A stretch of DNA of 64,000 nt from Streptomyces tirandamycinicus. Its GTDB lineage: Bacteria; Actinomycetota; Actinomycetes; Streptomycetales; Streptomycetaceae. This document shows positions 10,887 to 20,009 of this stretch, piece after piece. The notes under the pieces are model-generated. The model made no database searches, was not told the origin of the DNA, and worked only from the letters and a program-made list of their open reading frames with translations. The stretch is from assembly GCF_003097515.1 (NCBI RefSeq), contig NZ_CP029188.1, positions 2,300,001-2,364,000 on the forward strand. The letters run 5' to 3'. Numbering within the stretch: position 1 is the first letter of the stretch; every line of letters begins with the position of its first letter. The position numbers and the translations under genes are program-made.

Positions 10887-11102
10887 GGCCCAACCTTCCC
10901 GAATTCCCTGTGGTCGCAACAAACTACCCGCAGGGGCGGTGGCGGCCGGGGGCAGGCCCGAAAACGACGGGCGGCGAATCGGTGAGGGCTCCCCGGCAGG
11001 ACCCGGCCAACCGTCTACCGGGGCGCGGGAGGAACCGGGCGGGAGGGAACCGAGGCCGGGGGGGAACCAGGGTCCGGAGGGAAGGGGGGCGCGGGCGCCG
11101 CT

Positions 11103-11531
11103 TCAGGAGTCCGGCGAGCGAAGCACCCTGAGGTGCCCCCGCCGTGCGACCTCCATCGGGTCGGATCTACGGGCTCCCGCGCCGCCGCCGGCCTGGGCCG
11201 CGCGCTCCTGCGGACGGGCCGCCTCCCTCACCGCGTTGGCGAGCGCCTCGAGATCGTCACCGCTGGGCCTGGCCGGACCGGAGGCGTCGGAGAGCCGGAC
11301 GACCTCCCAGCCGCGGGGTGCGGTGAGCCGCTCGCTGTGCTCCGCGCACAGGTCGTAGCAATGGGGCTCGGCGTAGGTGGCGAGAGGGCCGAGGACCGCG
11401 GTCGAGTCGGCATAGACGTACGTCAGTGTCGCGACGGCAGGACGGCCGCACGCGGTGCGCGAACAGCGACGTACAGGGCTCACGACGTTGGACGGTACCG
11501 CACTCTTGAGCGGGCCGCGACGACTCTCCAC
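11103..11531 (-). CDS. DUF3499 family protein, probable zinc binding
   Basis: 142 residues if started at the GTG at 11531 (VESRRGPLKSAVPSNVV); the GTG at 11483 (VSPVRRCSRTACGRP) is an equally possible start and neither has a strong ribosome site. Paired cysteines CSRTACGR and CYDLCAEHSERL suggest a zinc-binding fold at residues 20-80. The C-terminal half is charged and low in complexity. Actinobacteria-specific family of unknown function, conserved upstream of manB and divergent from the zincin-like gene, as seen here. Confidence 0.85.
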   Translation of the reverse strand: MESRRGPLKSAVPSNVVSPVRRCSRTACGRPAVATLTYVYADSTAVLGPLATYAEPHCYDLCAEHSERLTAPRGWEVVRLSDASGPARPSGDDLEALANAVREAARPQERAAQAGGGAGARRSDPMEVARRGHLRVLRSPDS

Positions 11532-11928
11532 CACGTCACTCGACCGTGTCGCGCTGCGAGGTCCCGCACGGCCGCGTTCCGGCCAACTGTACTGACCTGC
11601 ATGGCAGGAACGGCACACGATCCGGGGCCCCATGCGATCCGGTCACCACTGCATACAAATTGCGTCATTCACCGCGAGTTCAGCGATCCGGGAGAGGCCT
11701 CGAACAGAGCCGAATCTTGGCTTGAATGTTCAATAGGCGACAAGCCGAGAGGGTGCCCCCGGGGTGGTCCGGGGAGCCGGCGCCCCAGGGGGGCGGGATA
11801 CGGCGCCCGGGGGCGTCGAAACGTTCACGCCTCAGGGTGGTGGCCCGTCACCCACGAGGGCGATGTCCGGGGGTTCGGGAGAGGCACGGCCCCGCTGAGG
11901 GCCGGTCCGGGAGAGCTACCCTGCGTCA
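11532..11928. other. Divergent intergenic region, DUF3499 / zincin-like
   Basis: 397 bases, AT-richer in the middle (11640-11740). It contains an inverted repeat TTGAA-TG-TTCAA at 11722-11733. The right end is G-rich and carries the -10 box of the zincin-like gene. I see no gene or RNA here. Confidence 0.5.
11917..11922 (+). promoter_or_regulatory. -10 box TACCCT, candidate leaderless promoter
   Basis: TACCCT is followed by six bases and then GTG-ATG (11929, 11932). This spacing puts the transcription start at or next to the start codon of the zincin-like gene. Confidence 0.5.
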
Positions 11929-11931
11929 GTG

Positions 11932-12360
11932 ATGGACAGTCCCGTACCGCCCCGCCCCACCGAGCCCAGGCCGCGCCGCCGCGACCGCCACGGCCGGGGG
12001 ATGCGCGGGCCCGTCGCGCCACCGCAGGTGCCGCTCTCCGTCAGCCGGGCCGAGTCGTTCCGCGATCTCGTACAGGACTCGGTGGAGCGACTGGAGCGGC
12101 GCTGGCCCCAGCTGGCCGAGGTGGATTTCCTGGTGCTGGACGTGCCGGAGTCGCCCGGCGAGAGCGTGCCGCTGGGCAGCTCGGTGCCGGCGGAGAGGGG
12201 CAAGCCGGCCAGGATCGTGGTCTACCGCCGGCCGGTCGAGATCCGCACCAAGAACCGCGACGAGCGGGCGCTGCTGGTGCACGAGGTGGTGGTGGAGCAG
12301 GTCGCGGACCTGCTCGGCCTCTCGCCGGAGTCGGTGGACCCTCGCTACGGCCAGGACTGA
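11932..12360 (+). CDS. Zincin-like metallopeptidase family protein with degenerate active site
   Basis: 142 residues from the ATG at 11932 (GTG at 11929 is adjacent in frame). N-terminal 35 residues are Pro/Arg-rich. The core (SRAESFRDLVQDSVERLERR, then VDFLVLDVP, IVVYRRPVEIRTKN) matches the zincin_1-type family found next to DUF3499 in Streptomyces. The expected HExxH zinc motif reads HEVVV EQVADLLGL: the first His and Glu are present, but the second His is Val. The protein may therefore be a non-catalytic relative or use another ligand. A TACCCT box six bases upstream suggests a leaderless transcript. Confidence 0.85.
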   Translation: MDSPVPPRPTEPRPRRRDRHGRGMRGPVAPPQVPLSVSRAESFRDLVQDSVERLERRWPQLAEVDFLVLDVPESPGESVPLGSSVPAERGKPARIVVYRRPVEIRTKNRDERALLVHEVVVEQVADLLGLSPESVDPRYGQD

Positions 12361-12712
12361 CGGTGATGATCGCCGTGGCGTGACTCGGGGTCCGGCCCCA
12401 GGGCCGAGCGACTGCCGGGCACGCCCGCGGCACCCGGCACGTACTGGACCGGACCGGGACGGGCCCGCACACGACCCCGGCACCGGCAGGACCGGACCGG
12501 GACGAGCCTGCGCAAGACTCCGGCACGCACAGGACCGGCCGTGAGCAGGCAGGCAGGCAGGGAAGCCCACGAGCCCACGAACCTCTTCAGGGCCGGGAGC
12601 CGCCCCGGCGCAGGCGTGGAGCTACTCCCCGCGGTGAGCCCACCCCGCCCAGCCGACCCGGCCGCGCACAGCAGCCGCCGGCCACCGTGGCGGGCCGGGT
12701 CGGCGGGCTCCG
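12361..12712. repeat. Convergent gap with two-copy G/C-rich repeat
   Basis: 352 bases between the convergent zincin-like and DUF5719 genes. GGACCGGACCGGGACG occurs at 12446-12461 and 12489-12504, a 43-base period with similar flanks. CAGG/CAGGCAGG simple repeats follow near 12547. No clear terminator hairpin or gene was found. Confidence 0.6.
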
Positions 12713-14317
12713 TCAGTCGCCGAGGACGGAGAGGTCCTGCCGCGCCGCCGGGACCTCGACCAGGCCGCGGTCGTCCGGCAGGGTCTGGACGGTGAACATC
12801 TCGATGCCGTCCTCCGGGAGCAGCAGTGCGCGGGCCGCGTGGACCGGACCGCCGGACTGGGGCTCGACGATCAGCGCGTAGGAGCCCTTCAGTCCGGCCG
12901 GGACGGGCGGGCTGACCGCCAGCGTCGTGCCGCCCTTGACCGTGTACGTCTTGACGGCCTGGGTTCCGCCCTCGGTACCGGCCGAGGCCGTCACCTTGAC
13001 CCGGGCGGTCCCGCCGGGCGCGGTGAGGGAGAGCACCGAGCCCTCGGCACGGTTGTCGGCGGCGGTGGCCCGCTCCGTGACCGGCGCGGTCGCCGGAATG
13101 TAGGCGATCTCCTGCTTGTCGCCCTTGCCCCGGGTGACCTGGAGGGCGGCGACCACCGGCGCCGCCGGGGCGCCCTCGGCCGGGCCCAGGAGGATCGAGC
13201 CCGCCTCGCCCCTGGTGACGTCCTTCATGTCGAGCGAGGCCGTCATGCCGGACTTGACCCGAAGGCTCTCCGCACCGGCGGGGTTGATCGTGCCGGTCGC
13301 GCTCGCCAGCCGCACCTTCAGCTCCGCGTCGTCGTCACCGGGGGCGAACGCCACCAGCTGCACGGAGGTCGCGTCCGCCGGGACGCCGGGCAGCACCAGC
13401 GTGCCGGACGGATCGGCGGACGCCGGCAGCCAGTCGCTGCCGGTCTCGTCCCCGGCGCCCCGCACCACCGCGCCCACCCGCCCGGTACGTGTCGTGACGT
13501 GCACGGTCACGTCCTCGGCGGGATCGGTCGTCAGCGTGGAGAGCAGTACGGGGACGCTCGCCCCCGCGGGGACCTGGATGCCGTCGCTCAGCGAGGACTT
13601 GAGCGCGCCGTCCTTGCCGTAGAGCTCGACGTCGACGAGCGCGCCGGTGTCGTCGGGGTTGGTCAGGTGAACGTAGTCCTGCCGGTCCTTGGCGAGGCTC
13701 GCGCCCGGGAACCAGAGGTCCGTGTCGGGTGCGGTGCAGCTGACGCCGAGGACGCCACGGCCGCTCCCCGCGCTGACCGTGGTGGTCTGCTGGGCGGTCC
13801 AGCCGGACGCGAGAGCGCCGGTGGCGGTGCCGACGAGCGCGGGAGCCGCGCTGCCGCTCACCTTGGCGCCGACGGGCTTTCCGGGCTGCGCGAGGGCGAC
13901 GACGGGCTTTTCGGACGGCGACTTCTTGGTGCTCCCGTCCTGCCCCGCCTCGTCCTCGCCGTCCTTCTTCTCCCCGCCGTCCTTCTTCTCCTCACCGGTC
14001 CCGTCCGCGTCGCCGGCCTCTCCCCTCAACGTCGTGACCGAGGGCCTGAGTTCGGCCGTCGAGGTGGTGGAGGAGGCGGCGGAGCTGCTGCCGCCGCCGG
14101 CGGCGCCGGACCGCGGGGTGATGGACGTGTACACCGTCTCCGCGATGTCCGATGTCGCCGGGGCCGGGCAGAGCAGGCTGGAGCGCTCCACCGGCAGCCG
14201 GGCCGGTGCCTCCGCCCGCGTCGCCGTCCCGCCGTCCGGCGCGGTGAGCGCGGCGAATCCGGTCACGGCGGCGAGGGACGTCACGGCCGCGAGGAGCGAG
14301 AGAGTCGTGCGGTTCAC
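12713..14317 (-). CDS. DUF5719 family secreted or membrane-anchored protein
   Basis: 534 residues. An N-terminal hydrophobic segment (residues 6-26) acts as signal peptide or anchor. A Ser/Thr/Gly linker and a Lys/Glu/Asp-rich stretch (EEKKDGGEKKDGEDE) lead to a long extracellular region of repeated beta-sandwich character (residues 165-530), such as LWFPGASLAKDRQDYVHLTNP. Function unknown. Its start overlaps the stop of the upstream giant glycosyltransferase by four bases (ATGA), so the two are translationally coupled and probably act together in envelope glycan assembly. That role is inferred only from the pairing. Confidence 0.88.
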   Translation of the reverse strand: MNRTTLSLLAAVTSLAAVTGFAALTAPDGGTATRAEAPARLPVERSSLLCPAPATSDIAETVYTSITPRSGAAGGGSSSAASSTTSTAELRPSVTTLRGEAGDADGTGEEKKDGGEKKDGEDEAGQDGSTKKSPSEKPVVALAQPGKPVGAKVSGSAAPALVGTATGALASGWTAQQTTTVSAGSGRGVLGVSCTAPDTDLWFPGASLAKDRQDYVHLTNPDDTGALVDVELYGKDGALKSSLSDGIQVPAGASVPVLLSTLTTDPAEDVTVHVTTRTGRVGAVVRGAGDETGSDWLPASADPSGTLVLPGVPADATSVQLVAFAPGDDDAELKVRLASATGTINPAGAESLRVKSGMTASLDMKDVTRGEAGSILLGPAEGAPAAPVVAALQVTRGKGDKQEIAYIPATAPVTERATAADNRAEGSVLSLTAPGGTARVKVTASAGTEGGTQAVKTYTVKGGTTLAVSPPVPAGLKGSYALIVEPQSGGPVHAARALLLPEDGIEMFTVQTLPDDRGLVEVPAARQDLSVLGD

Positions 14318-17300
14318 TGATTGCTGCTCCCGTCGGGACGCTGCTCGTTCTCGTAGCCGTAGGTGTCGTACCGGTCCGTCTCCGGCCCCGGCCCCGCCCG
14401 GTGCGGGTCGTACTCCTGCGGGTCGTACTGCCGCTGGTCGAACTGCCGCTGGTCGAGCTCCTGCGAGCCGTGCCGCTGGGGGTCGTACTGCCGCGTGTCA
14501 TACGCCTGCTGGTCGTACGACTGCGGGGTGAACTGCCGGTCGTACTGCGCTTCGTAACGCGGCTCGTACTCACCGGCCCCGTACTCCCCGGCCTCGTGCT
14601 GACGGGACCCGTACTGCTCGGCCCCGTACCTTTCAGCCCCGTACGGCCCGGTCTCGTACGGCCCGGTCCCGTACTGCGCTGTCCCGTACTGCCCGGACGG
14701 CTGCTGCCCGGTCTCGTACGGCTGCTCCTGGCCCTGTGGAGTCTGCGGGTAGGTGTGCTGCCGCGGGTCGTCCTGGTAGCCGCCCGGGTACGCGTCGGCG
14801 TACCGGCCGTCCTCGTACGAGCCCCGTCCGGTGCCGGCCGGGACGCCCTCGGCCGCGGGTGCCGGTGCGTCCCACTCGGCGCCGTACTGCGGCTGGTGGG
14901 GCACCGCCGTGTACGGGTCCGCGGTATCGGTCCCGGGGTCCGGCCCGTTCCCCTGGTCCGGCCCGGCCTCGGCGCCGGCGGCCTCGGCCTGTGCCGCGCG
15001 CAGCCTGCGGGCCCGGCGGCCCTCGCCCTCGACGGGCTGGGCCGGGATCACCGCCTCCTCGTCGGGCAGGTCGTCGTCGATCTCACGGCGCCGCCCGGGC
15101 AGGGCCAGCACGACCAGGACGACGGCGAGCGCGCCCTGCGTCCAGGTCCACGCGGTGTGGGTGGCCGGGGCCTCGTGGGTGAGGTCCAGCCGCCCGCCCT
15201 CGGCGGGCAGCTCGAAGCCCTGGGCCCAGCCCTCCACTACGGTGCTCTCCAGCGGGCGGCCGTCGAGCGTGGCCTGCCAGCCCTCGTCGGCGCGGTCCGC
15301 GAGGCGCAGCACCCGGCCGCCGGGGCCCTTGGGGATGTCCGTGTGGGCCTCGACCGGTCCGGAGGCCACCGGCAGCGGCTCCGCCGTGCCGTCGACGATG
15401 ACCACGCGGGCGATCTGGCTGTCCACGCGCCACAGCGCGCTGCCGTCGAGCTGGCTGAGCCTGGAGAGACCGGGAGTGGCGTCGAGGACCCTGCTCATCT
15501 GGCGCGGGGCGCCGTCACGGACCAGGACGTACCGGATGGCGAAGCCGCTGAGCTGGCTGGTCTGGTCGGCGCCGGAGCCGGCCACGAGGTTGGCCACGAC
15601 CTTGTCGAGACGCGGGTCGCTGCCGGCGGCCTCGCTGAGCTCGGCATCGCCCAGGCGCCCACCAGAGCCGCGGACCAGCGTGTACGACACCTCCGCCGGC
15701 GACGAGCCGCCGAGGACGAGCGTGCGGGGCTGGTCGCGGGTGCCGCTCTCCTCGGCGACGAAGGCCGGGACCTGCACCGGGTCGCGGCGCTCCAGCGGTC
15801 CCGCGGCGCCACTGATCATCCAGTTGACGGCGGCGAGCAGCGGCGCCGCCAGCGCCGCGAGGGCGATGACGGCGGCCGCGGGCTGGCGCCAGCCGAAGCT
15901 CTGGGCGGCGACGCGCTCCCGGGCGCCTTCGGCGCCGAGGACCGCGGCGGCGATCAGCGCGATGCCGTAGACGAGGGTGGCGGGTCCGGCCCAGCCCGAG
16001 CCGTTGGTCAGGGCCGCGAAGACCAGTGCGGTGACCGCGACCGTCCACGCCGTGCGGATCGCGAACCGCCGTTCGCCGCGCAGCAGGGCGGCGAGCGCGG
16101 CGAGGACGACGCCGATGAGCAGCAGCCCGCCGACGGTCTTGGGACCGCCGGGGCTGATCCCCAGCAGGTCGAGCGGGGACGCGGCGCCGGTGTCGAACTC
16201 GAGTCCCACCTCGCGCAGAAGGCGGGACGGCTCGGTCAGCAGCGACAGCGACCAGGGGGCGAGGACCAGCAGCGGGGTGCCGGTCACGGCGAGGAAGCGC
16301 AGCCCGTGGGCGGTGATGTCGGTACGGCGCAGGACGAGCCCCGCGAGGCCGAGGACGACGGCGAGGGGCCAGACGACAGGGGTGAAGGCCATCGCGACCG
16401 TCAGCAGCAGTGCGTACGCCCAGGTGGCCCGCCAGCTGCCGCGGGTGCCGTCGGTACGGGCCAGTCCGTGGGCCGCGACGGCGGCGCGGGCGATCAACGG
16501 GAGGAGGACCGCGAGGACGGCGGTGCCGAGCCGCCCGGTGGCGAGGGCACCGGTGGCCGCGGGCAGGAAGGCGTAGGCCACGCTCGCCCAGGCCCGCAGC
16601 AGACGGGACTCGATCAGCGGACGGGAGGCGAAGTACGCCGTGACGCCCGCGAGCGGCACCGAGCAGACCAGCAGCAGGGTGAGTGCGAAGCCGGTGGAGC
16701 CGAGGAACAGGACGGAGAGGGCACTGAGGACGGCGAGGTACGGCGGTGCCGTCTGCGTCCCGCCGGTGCCGAGGGGATGCCATGCGTCGGCGTAGCGGCT
16801 CCACAGCCCGGAGAGGTCGTCCGGCGCGGGCAGCAGGGCGCCGCCCGCGAGCGCGCCGCCGCCGAGGAGACCGCGGCAGGCGACGAGGGAGACGGCGAGC
16901 AGGAGCGCGAAGAGGACGGGCCCCGGCTTGCGCGCGATCTTCTTGAGCCGGGCGAACTGCTCGACCTCGAGGAAGTCGGCCTCGTCTCCGCCGGGACCGG
17001 ACTCGACTGCTCCGTGCCGTGAGCCCCCGGAGTCGGAGTCCCGGCCGGCGCCCAGGCTGCCGGCGACCTGTTCGAAGGTGGCCCGGATGGTGGCGCCGGG
17101 CGGCGGGAAGAGCGGTCGCAGCTCGCTCGCGTCGACGTGGGAGTCGCCGCGCCTGCGCCGGGCGGCGAGGATCCGCTCCGGGCGCAGCAGGGTGCCGAGG
17201 AGGCCCATGACCTCGTCGACCGCCTGGCCGGGCACCTTGCCGACGAGATAGGCGAGGGTCCGCAGCAGGGTGCCGAGGACGAGGCGGAGCAGCACGAAGG

Positions 17301-18270
17301 GGAGCGCCCTGCCGCGCGCGTTGACGAGCAGGGTGTAGACGGCGCCCGCCTTGTCGACGCGGTGGGCGCCGACGACGGAGCGGCCCGCGCAGTCGATGGT
17401 GCGCCGCTCGCGGGCGGCGGCCTCCGCGTGCCGCAGGACGGCGCCGGGGGCGACGAACACGCCGTGGCCCGCGGCGTGCGCGCGCCAGCAGAAGTCCACG
17501 TCGTCGCGCATGAGGGGCAGCCGGCGGTCGAAGCCGCCGAGTTCCTCCCAGACGTCGCGGCGCACGAGCATGCCGGCGGAGGAGACGGACAGCACCGGGC
17601 GGACCTGGTCGTGCTGGCCCTGGTCCTGCTCCCGGCGGTCGAGCCCGGTCCAGCGGCGGCCGCTGTTGGCGATGGACACGCCGGCCTCGAGCAGCTGCTT
17701 GCGGTCGTACCAGCCGCGCAGCTTGGGACCGATGACCGCGGCGGTCCGCCCGGAGGACAGTTCCGCATCGGCGACACGGAGCAGTTCGGCGAGCGCGTCG
17801 GGGGCGGGTGCGCAGTCGTCGTGCAGCAGCCAGAGCCACTGGACCGGTTCGCCGTGGGGCAGTTCCGGCATGTCGTACGCCTCGTCGCGCCAGGTCCTGG
17901 TCACCGGGTCCCAGCCGCTGGGCCGCTTCAGATAGGGCAGGTCGTCCGCGGTGAGCACCGGGGCGGTGCGGGCGGCCTCGTCGACGGCGGCACCGAACCC
18001 GGTGCGGCGCGCGAGGTGCAGGACCCGGTCGGCGCCGAGCGCCTCGGTGACCAGCCGCGCCGACTCGTCGGCGCTGCCGGTGTCGGCTGCGACGACGTTC
18101 TGCACGGGGCGCTCCTGACCGAGGAGCCCGGCGAGGGCGTCGGGCAGCCACCGGGCGCCGTCGTGGGAGACGAGCACGGCGGTGACGACGTGCCGCGGAA
18201 ACTCGGGCGGGGTGGCGGGAACGAATCCCGCCGGGGTGGCGGGATCAAACCCCGCAGGGGTGGCGGACAT
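14314..18270 (-). CDS. Large family-2 glycosyltransferase with membrane domain and Tyr/Gln-rich tail
   Basis: 1318 residues from the ATG at 18270 (MSATPAGFDPATPAGF), with a GGAGGG site. The frame's 162 upstream codons are repeat-rich and not counted. A GT2 domain occupies about residues 20-290: VTAVLVSHDGARWLPDAL, a metal-binding LLHDDCAP and RDDVDFCWRAHAAGHGV. A multi-helix membrane region follows, about residues 450-850, then an extracellular domain, a last helix (WTWTQGALAVVLVVLAL) and a cytosolic tail of some 260 residues. The tail is dominated by QYG, QYD and PYE-type short repeats. Such GT2-membrane fusions use polyprenyl or nucleotide sugars; the product is unknown. Coupled to DUF5719. 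Confidence 0.92.
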   Translation of the reverse strand: MSATPAGFDPATPAGFVPATPPEFPRHVVTAVLVSHDGARWLPDALAGLLGQERPVQNVVAADTGSADESARLVTEALGADRVLHLARRTGFGAAVDEAARTAPVLTADDLPYLKRPSGWDPVTRTWRDEAYDMPELPHGEPVQWLWLLHDDCAPAPDALAELLRVADAELSSGRTAAVIGPKLRGWYDRKQLLEAGVSIANSGRRWTGLDRREQDQGQHDQVRPVLSVSSAGMLVRRDVWEELGGFDRRLPLMRDDVDFCWRAHAAGHGVFVAPGAVLRHAEAAARERRTIDCAGRSVVGAHRVDKAGAVYTLLVNARGRALPFVLLRLVLGTLLRTLAYLVGKVPGQAVDEVMGLLGTLLRPERILAARRRRGDSHVDASELRPLFPPPGATIRATFEQVAGSLGAGRDSDSGGSRHGAVESGPGGDEADFLEVEQFARLKKIARKPGPVLFALLLAVSLVACRGLLGGGALAGGALLPAPDDLSGLWSRYADAWHPLGTGGTQTAPPYLAVLSALSVLFLGSTGFALTLLLVCSVPLAGVTAYFASRPLIESRLLRAWASVAYAFLPAATGALATGRLGTAVLAVLLPLIARAAVAAHGLARTDGTRGSWRATWAYALLLTVAMAFTPVVWPLAVVLGLAGLVLRRTDITAHGLRFLAVTGTPLLVLAPWSLSLLTEPSRLLREVGLEFDTGAASPLDLLGISPGGPKTVGGLLLIGVVLAALAALLRGERRFAIRTAWTVAVTALVFAALTNGSGWAGPATLVYGIALIAAAVLGAEGARERVAAQSFGWRQPAAAVIALAALAAPLLAAVNWMISGAAGPLERRDPVQVPAFVAEESGTRDQPRTLVLGGSSPAEVSYTLVRGSGGRLGDAELSEAAGSDPRLDKVVANLVAGSGADQTSQLSGFAIRYVLVRDGAPRQMSRVLDATPGLSRLSQLDGSALWRVDSQIARVVIVDGTAEPLPVASGPVEAHTDIPKGPGGRVLRLADRADEGWQATLDGRPLESTVVEGWAQGFELPAEGGRLDLTHEAPATHTAWTWTQGALAVVLVVLALPGRRREIDDDLPDEEAVIPAQPVEGEGRRARRLRAAQAEAAGAEAGPDQGNGPDPGTDTADPYTAVPHQPQYGAEWDAPAPAAEGVPAGTGRGSYEDGRYADAYPGGYQDDPRQHTYPQTPQGQEQPYETGQQPSGQYGTAQYGTGPYETGPYGAERYGAEQYGSRQHEAGEYGAGEYEPRYEAQYDRQFTPQSYDQQAYDTRQYDPQRHGSQELDQRQFDQRQYDPQEYDPHRAGPGPETDRYDTYGYENEQRPDGSSNQ

Positions 18271-19067
18271 TGAGGTACGGGCCCTCCGGCCGGTTCGCCC
18301 CCGCGAGGGGGCGTTGGAGCGTCTGGGACGGGGCCCCACACTAACGGTCCGGGGAAGCGGCGTGGCCAGGGCTGCCGACGCGGGGCCGAGGGCCGCCGAC
18401 ACGGGGTGGACGGCTCCGGGGTGGCCCTTGGCGGACGCCGGGTGGGCGGGCGGCGGGCGGTGACGGGCGGACGCCGGGCGGTTGTCGGTGGGGGCGCCGG
18501 GCGGTTGTCGGTGGTCGGTGCTCAGGGTCGGTGGTCGGTAGCGGACGCCGGGCGGACGGTGCACGCCTCGGCCGTCGCCCGGTGGGCGGCGGCGACATGG
18601 GATGGTCCTCGCCCGGCAGCGGAACCGGCGGCGCACCCTCCCTGGGTGACGCGTGGATCCGGTGGAGACGCGGACCATGCGGACGGACGGCGTCACGGGG
18701 TGCGGGGTGTGCGGGGTATGCGGGACGTACCGGCCGGCGGCGGGGGGCGTGCGCACAGGGACGGAGGACCGGGGGTGGAGGACCGGGCTTGAGGACCGAG
18801 GACCGGGGTCGGCGTCCGGACGCCGCGGTCTCGGCGGCGGTCACGGGCGTCATGTGCAGCGGCGGACGCGGTCGACGGAACCGTTGACGGAAGCGGTCGG
18901 CGGAAGCGGTCGGCGAGCGGGGCCCGCGAACGAGGGTCGACGGCTGCCGGGACGCGCCGCGGCCCGTCCCGACAGGCGGCCCCTGCAGACCGCCGTGCAG
19001 ACTGCCGCCTTCTTCAGGCCGTGCAGACCGCCGCCTTCTGCAGGCAGTGCAGAGCGCGCGGCCTACT
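18271..19067. repeat. 797-base gap with decayed repeats, including copies of the whiB 3' end
   Basis: No gene is supported. Left part: GGGCGGTTGTCGGTG-type and GAGGACCG-type simple repeats (18450-18830). Right part: minus-strand copies of the last whiB codons. The true end TCAGACCGCGGCCTTCTTCAG (19068-19088) recurs as GCAGACCGCCGCCTTCTGCAG (19023-19043) and GCAGACTGCCGCCTTCTTCAG (18997-19017), plus a shorter piece at 18985. Confidence 0.65.
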
Positions 19068-19331
19068 TCAGACCGCGGCCTTCTTCAGCCGGCGGCGCTC
19101 ACGCTCGGACAAGCCGCCCCAGATGCCGAACCGCTCGTCGTTGGCGAGGGCGTACTCGAGGCATTCGGAACGGACTTCGCAGGCGAGGCAGACCTTCTTG
19201 GCCTCGCGGGTCGAGCCGCCCTTCTCGGGGAAGAAGGACTCGGGGTCGGTCTGGGCGCACAACGCGCGCTCCTGCCAGCCGAGTTCCTCGTCCGCGTCCT
19301 CGACCAGCAGTTGCTGGAACAGCTCGGTCAT
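19068..19331 (-). CDS. whiB: WhiB iron-sulfur developmental transcription factor
   Basis: 87 residues from MTELFQQLLVEDADEELGW at 19331, with an ACGAGGGG site. Sequence and length match Streptomyces WhiB itself as I remember it. Four cysteines for the 4Fe-4S cluster are at 25, 48, 51 and 57 (ALCAQTDPE, VCLACEVRSEC). GIWGG is at about 69-73 and the basic tail SERERRRLKKAAV binds DNA. WhiB works with WhiA to switch aerial hyphae to sporulation septation. The long upstream region holds a good promoter and a BldD-like site. The end of the gene has partial duplicates downstream. Confidence 0.98.
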   Translation of the reverse strand: MTELFQQLLVEDADEELGWQERALCAQTDPESFFPEKGGSTREAKKVCLACEVRSECLEYALANDERFGIWGGLSERERRRLKKAAV

Positions 19332-19409
19332 GTGCGCCCCTCGTCTGTCTTTGCGTCCCCGTGATCCGGCCGTGAGCCGTACCGATTTCGGCCGAACGAC
19401 ACGAGTGAA

Positions 19410-19439
19410 ATTACAAGTGTGTGGATCCGGGCCAGTCAA
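19410..19439 (-). promoter_or_regulatory. whiB promoter
   Basis: Minus strand TTGACT (19439-19434), 18-base spacer, TGTAAT (19415-19410). The start point would be near 19403, about 72 bases before the whiB start codon. Confidence 0.7.
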
Positions 19440-19465
19440 GCCGAGATCTGCTATTGAGCCCCGTA

Positions 19466-19480
19466 TTCACTCTGCGGAAC
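19466..19480. promoter_or_regulatory. BldD-like operator upstream of whiB
   Basis: TTCACTCTGCGGAAC agrees with the BldD consensus nTnACnC(A/T)GnGTnAn at all fixed positions but one (G for T). whiB is a reported BldD target in S. coelicolor. The site lies just upstream of the promoter found here. Confidence 0.5.
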
Positions 19481-19786
19481 CAAGCGTATGCGGAAAGTGT
19501 TCAAATCACCAAAAACCATGACACTTGCCGCCGGTCTGACCACGCCCTCCCCTCCCCCGGTGCCACACCGGCGTCCACCGGCGCCCACGAGGAAGGACGT
19601 CTCGCGCTTCGATCTTGTTGCGATCCGGCCGCACAAGCGATCCGGATCACAGTCCGGTCACAAGAGCGCGGCAGCGTTTGAGAGCGCAGTCGCAGCGCCA
19701 TGTCTCCGGCCACATCGACGCACAAACCTTTCTCCGACCGGAGTAACCGGATGAGGTGAAACATTGCCGCCAAATCGGTCATTGAG

Positions 19787-19815
19787 TTGACATCCGGGGC
19801 CGCGGTCGTCACCTT
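19787..19815 (+). promoter_or_regulatory. Candidate promoter for the cysteine dioxygenase-like gene
   Basis: TTGACA (19787-19792), 17-base spacer, CACCTT (19810-19815). The -35 box is perfect and the -10 weak. It would give a leader of about 190 bases. Confidence 0.4.
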
Positions 19816-20009
19816 GGAGTGCATGCCAGCGACCACAGCGCCCTCCGCGACCCACGCGATCCGTGGGTTCCGCAGCGCTGTCCAGGCGCGCTGTTGCTGT
19901 TCCAGCTGTTGATGCCGTAGCGCTCCAGCTCTCCCCCCGCCGCTTCCCGGCGGGCTTCGCGACACCCCAGCACTGACCTTCCGTTTCTGCCGAGGAACCA
20001 CCGCACCCC

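Larger units (their letters stand above)
19332..20009. other. Long divergent regulatory region, whiB / cysteine dioxygenase-like gene
   Basis: 678 bases with no supported gene, unusually AT-rich near 19400-19520 and 19670-19790. It carries the whiB promoter and BldD-like site on the left and a candidate promoter for the cupin gene on the right. A GACAC pentamer (WhiA-type core) occurs at 19398-19402, close to the whiB start point. Confidence 0.6.

Noticed and set aside
14401..17022. 873-codon open frame on the plus strand
   Set aside because: Antisense to the giant glycosyltransferase; composition reflects its repeats.
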